Position numbers and translations under genes: made by a program
NCBI RefSeq assembly: GCF_030505615.1
Contig: NZ_CP129992.1
Coordinates: forward strand, 1,426,001 to 1,490,000
Direction: 5' to 3'
DNA length: 64,000 bases
Source of the DNA: Salinibaculum rarum
GTDB taxonomy: Archaea; Halobacteriota; Halobacteria; Halobacteriales; Haloarculaceae
Part shown: positions 61,847-64,000 of the stretch, one piece after another
Layout of the letters: the number at the start of each line of letters is the position of its first letter
Position numbering within the stretch: position 1 is the stretch's first letter
The notes under the pieces: model-generated
Databases searched by the model: none
Seen by the model: only the letters and a program-made list of their open reading frames with translations
What the model was told of the DNA's origin: nothing

Positions 61847-62662
61847 ATGCATACGATCACAGACTCAAATTCGCAACTTCCTGACCCACCAATATCGGCA
61901 GCAGACGTTCCCATCGACGAATTGCCCGAAGTGCCTCTGGATGCAGCAGTCCCTCAGGCTTTGTTTCAGGGGATACACAATAAGTCTCGACAAATAGCAC
62001 GGCAACGTGACGAGAGCAAGACAGGCAGTGGAGAACTATACGGAACGTGTGGACGGACAGAAGCACATGAAATCGGTCACACCGGCGAACTTGTGGCAGG
62101 TGGGGTCCTAGGCCTCGACCTGGACGAGAAAGTATACGCGGACGGGGATCCCGGGTACGATCATCAGGTCGGAGACTACACTATCGACACAAAGACGACC
62201 GCAACAGAACATTCTCGACCGCGACTGGTCGTCTCGACTGACGTTCCTGCGGCCGATTGGTTTCTTCTGGTTCATCTCCGACTTCAGGAGGGAGTTGGTC
62301 GGATTATTGGGTTCCGCGACCGTGCGACTGTTCAAGAACAATCCCTCGAATATTTCCCAAGGAACAATCTAAATCACGTCCTTGATTGGGATCAGCTATA
62401 TCCAATCCGTTACTTTTCGTCATTGGTAGCGGCACAGGGAGTAACGAAAAGTCTCTACGATGATTGGATCGACGCTCGGGGCTGTCAAAAGTGCGGAGCT
62501 TTACTTGACGATGACTCCGAACACGTCGTCCACATCGATGAACATGGCCTTGAAACAGACCTCTCACTCTGTCCGGAGTGTGCGGATCTCATATCGGCCG
62601 CTGCAAAACAGGGCTACGCAACAGAATACACGCTTTATCGCCGCCCTGACGAGGATACCTGA
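61847..62662 (+). CDS. PD-(D/E)XK nuclease-like protein with zinc ribbon
   Basis: 271-aa protein. The central part has the restriction-endonuclease-like layout: Glu in HTGELVAGGVLGL (~78), Asp in DPGYDHQVGDYTID (~103-113) and the (D/E)xK element TIDTKTT (~111-117), then strands 'RLVVSTDVPAADWFLLVHL'. The C-terminus has CQKCGALL and LCPECAD, a zinc ribbon. Such proteins serve as nucleases in restriction, mobile-element or repair functions. It is followed by a small Cys-rich protein gene. The catalytic triad is inferred from motif order, not from an alignment. Confidence 0.7.
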   Translation: MHTITDSNSQLPDPPISAADVPIDELPEVPLDAAVPQALFQGIHNKSRQIARQRDESKTGSGELYGTCGRTEAHEIGHTGELVAGGVLGLDLDEKVYADGDPGYDHQVGDYTIDTKTTATEHSRPRLVVSTDVPAADWFLLVHLRLQEGVGRIIGFRDRATVQEQSLEYFPRNNLNHVLDWDQLYPIRYFSSLVAAQGVTKSLYDDWIDARGCQKCGALLDDDSEHVVHIDEHGLETDLSLCPECADLISAAAKQGYATEYTLYRRPDEDT

Positions 62663-62790
62663 TCAGCCTCTGCTTGCGTTTCTAATTCCGAGAGAACGCG
62701 TGATATCGAGTCTAAACGCGGGTTTCTTCACGTTCTCCTTCAGTTAGATCCACGAGTGTCTCCTTTGCAAAGTCCACACCCCTCCTAACC

Positions 62791-62798
62791 TTTTAAGC
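62791..62798 (+). promoter_or_regulatory. TATA-like element before the small Cys-rich gene
   Basis: TTTTAAGC centred about 30 nt before the ATG of a 13-codon frame at 62825, consistent with a leaderless start there. Confidence 0.45.
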
Positions 62799-62824
62799 CA
62801 AATAGTTCGTACTCTAACTCTGGA

Positions 62825-62866
62825 ATGACTGATACATCAATTGGAGGTGTACGGTGTGACCAGTGA
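62825..62866 (+). CDS. short upstream frame (13 aa) overlapping the next start
   Basis: ATG ACT GAT ACA... encodes MTDTSIGGVRCDQ and stops at 62866, 11 nt inside the next gene (GTG 62856). Within it lies GGAGGTG (62843-62849), the Shine-Dalgarno of that gene. A leaderless transcript starting at this ATG could thus feed translation into the GTG by coupling. Evidence is positional only. Confidence 0.35.
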   Translation: MTDTSIGGVRCDQ

Positions 62867-63173
62867 AGTGACCGACCCGAACATTCCGATTCTCGTTGGA
62901 GAGTACGAAGGAGATGATCCTCTGCTCTTCAGTTCAAATCAGTGTGGTGCGGATTATGTCACGGTGCACATCCCAGACTTAGGAGTCGGGTATAGTCCGA
63001 GGTGCGGCGAGACGCTGACCAGTGATGAGTCGGACTGGAAACTGATCTCGGCACATTCGGTGCAAACGGAAGATATGCCAGAATTCCCGACGAAAGAGCG
63101 CGGCACGCAGTATCGGCTCTGTTCCCGCTGTCAGAACATCCTGGAGAAACCCCCACGCTATCGATCACTTTAG
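62856..63173 (+). CDS. small Cys-rich (zinc-ribbon-like) protein, 105 aa
   Basis: From GTG 62856 (MTSEVTDPNIPILVGEYEGD), 6 nt after a GGAGGTG Shine-Dalgarno; a TTG at 62841 is the other in-frame option but would put the Shine-Dalgarno inside the gene. Cysteines are in SSNQCGADY, SPRCGETL and LCSRCQNIL, a likely zinc site. It converges with the ATPase gene and lies downstream of the nuclease-like gene. No family recognised. Confidence 0.6.
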   Translation: MTSEVTDPNIPILVGEYEGDDPLLFSSNQCGADYVTVHIPDLGVGYSPRCGETLTSDESDWKLISAHSVQTEDMPEFPTKERGTQYRLCSRCQNILEKPPRYRSL

Positions 63174-63232
63174 TCAAGGCCGTGCAGTAATCAATTTTGC
63201 ATCGCTTGTCTTCGCATCTGATATTAAAGATT

Positions 63233-64000
63233 CTATATTACTTCCTGAACAAATTCAGCGGTGATCTTCTGCCGATCTTCTATCGCTGCATCATCTAGAA
63301 CACGGCTACAAAGTGCTAACACTTGCCGAATATTGCCTTGCGACCGTTGTAAAATCAGATCAAGGCTTTCTTGCGTAAACGGCCGAACTTGACTGGCATC
63401 TGTATTCGAGCGTCTCTCACGGTCTAGATAGTCCCCTATTAGCTCGTAAAGATGCTCGCTAGTCAACGGACGGAGTGATACTTCTTGTCCGATTCTTTCG
63501 CTGAATGCATGATATTCGCTCATCACGTCCTGCCAGACTTCGGGAGCACATCCAAACAGCATACAGAGTCCTGAACTGTTCTGATCCATCAGGTGCCGAA
63601 TACTGTTCAGGGTTGCCTGTTCGTCTTTTGTAGAGAGGCGAGCGACACTCTCGAACTCGTCCACGAACACGAAGACGCCGGTATATCCGAGCTCTAGTAA
63701 CGTGTTTTTGAGAGCGGTAAACGCCCTCACCCCCATCGTATCATCATCTAGTGCGCTGTGGATCTCCATTTCTTTGCGCTGTTCGTACCGGATTCCCTCC
63801 GCGGTGAGCCACTGCCAGGCGTATAGATTGGTGTCCTCGTACACCATGTGAACGATTGCTCTCGCAAAGTCAGCGAATTTTGTCACGTCGCTAAGCCGTC
63901 GGATCGCTTCCGGAACGATGTCGGATAGCAGGACATCGCCCTCATCAATGAGCGAGCGCATAGCGCTCGCACCAATCGGATTAGTTTCTGTGCTGTCACG
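63233..64000 (-). CDS. AAA+/STAND-type ATPase, C-terminal part (runs off the window)
   Basis: The last 255 or so residues of a larger protein; the frame is open to base 64,000, so its N-terminus with Walker A is outside. Walker B is VFVFVDEFESVARL, followed by 'IRHLMDQNSSGLCMLFGCAPEVW' (sensor 1 region), a 'SERIGQEVSLRPLT' segment and lid 'ILQRSQGNIRQVLALCSRVLDDA' with a sensor-2 type Arg. This is the ExeA/TniB/BREX-type or Orc-like AAA+ layout; the exact family cannot be fixed from this part. It may be a replication, transposition or defence ATPase. Confidence 0.75.
   Translation of the reverse strand, partial: RDSTETNPIGASAMRSLIDEGDVLLSDIVPEAIRRLSDVTKFADFARAIVHMVYEDTNLYAWQWLTAEGIRYEQRKEMEIHSALDDDTMGVRAFTALKNTLLELGYTGVFVFVDEFESVARLSTKDEQATLNSIRHLMDQNSSGLCMLFGCAPEVWQDVMSEYHAFSERIGQEVSLRPLTSEHLYELIGDYLDRERRSNTDASQVRPFTQESLDLILQRSQGNIRQVLALCSRVLDDAAIEDRQKITAEFVQEVI

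Noticed and set aside
62663..62824. Bottom-strand coding remnant between nuclease and Cys-rich gene
   Set aside because: Short acidic frames occur (for example MDFAKETLVDLTEGEREE), but they are interrupted after about 20 codons and lack a clear relative.

Overview
The window is haloarchaeal chromosomal DNA. The evidence is high GC content over the first 44.7 kb, strongly acidic proteins, TATA-like elements about 25-30 nt upstream of start codons with little or no leader, PGF-CTERM surface proteins, a ThiD-ThiN fusion, an Acr3 arsenic cassette, a phosphomevalonate decarboxylase-type enzyme and an archaellum D/E protein. The species cannot be named from sequence alone.

Bases 1 to about 44,700 are an ordinary, densely coded core. 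In order: the N-terminal part of a MutS; an ABC-2 exporter pair; thiDN; a gluzincin-like surface protein; arsR-acr3-arsC; a second, complete MutS; a pentapeptide-repeat potassium channel; mutL with the endonuclease motif; a PfkB-like protein lacking the usual catalytic Asp; a PGF-CTERM protein; a YgfZ/GcvT-like protein; a geranylgeranyl reductase-like flavoprotein; the six-gene nuoJ1-J2-K-L-M-N block of a complex I-like enzyme, ending at a large hairpin; phosphomevalonate decarboxylase; a type II NADH dehydrogenase-like protein; a cheW-parA pair, archaellum D/E protein and actin-like protein that look like a motility/cell-organisation neighbourhood; two tandem 43-residue zinc-finger proteins; a DUF2237 protein; a creatininase-family protein; PEP carboxylase; an SDR; UspA; a thioredoxin; and a thiamine-type ABC importer.

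From about 44,760 the character changes to an accessory island that runs to the window end. It starts with a tyrosine integrase, then holds a toxin-antitoxin-like pair, a histidine kinase, a pilin-like adhesin, an insertion sequence, a six-gene module of mostly unknown proteins that includes a CcbP-type calcium-binding protein, and a second integrase cut in two by an IS66-family element (1,603 bp, 8-bp target duplication). Removing the element restores the integrase frame exactly. Two identical 109-bp MITEs lie in opposite orientation 14.4 kb apart.

The most unusual stretch is 58,757-61,846. It is about 3 kb with no convincing gene. It carries four perfect 17-bp palindromes (CTATAGT-N3-ACTATAG) 154-166 bp apart, followed at about 60,650 by a sharp GC-skew reversal (C-rich to G-rich top strand). 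This looks like a replication origin or partition region of an integrated replicon with no recognised Orc-type boxes. Beyond it lie a PD-(D/E)XK-like nuclease with a zinc ribbon behind a strong hairpin, a small cysteine-rich protein, and the C-terminal part of a AAA+/STAND-type ATPase running off the window: a candidate defence or replication module.
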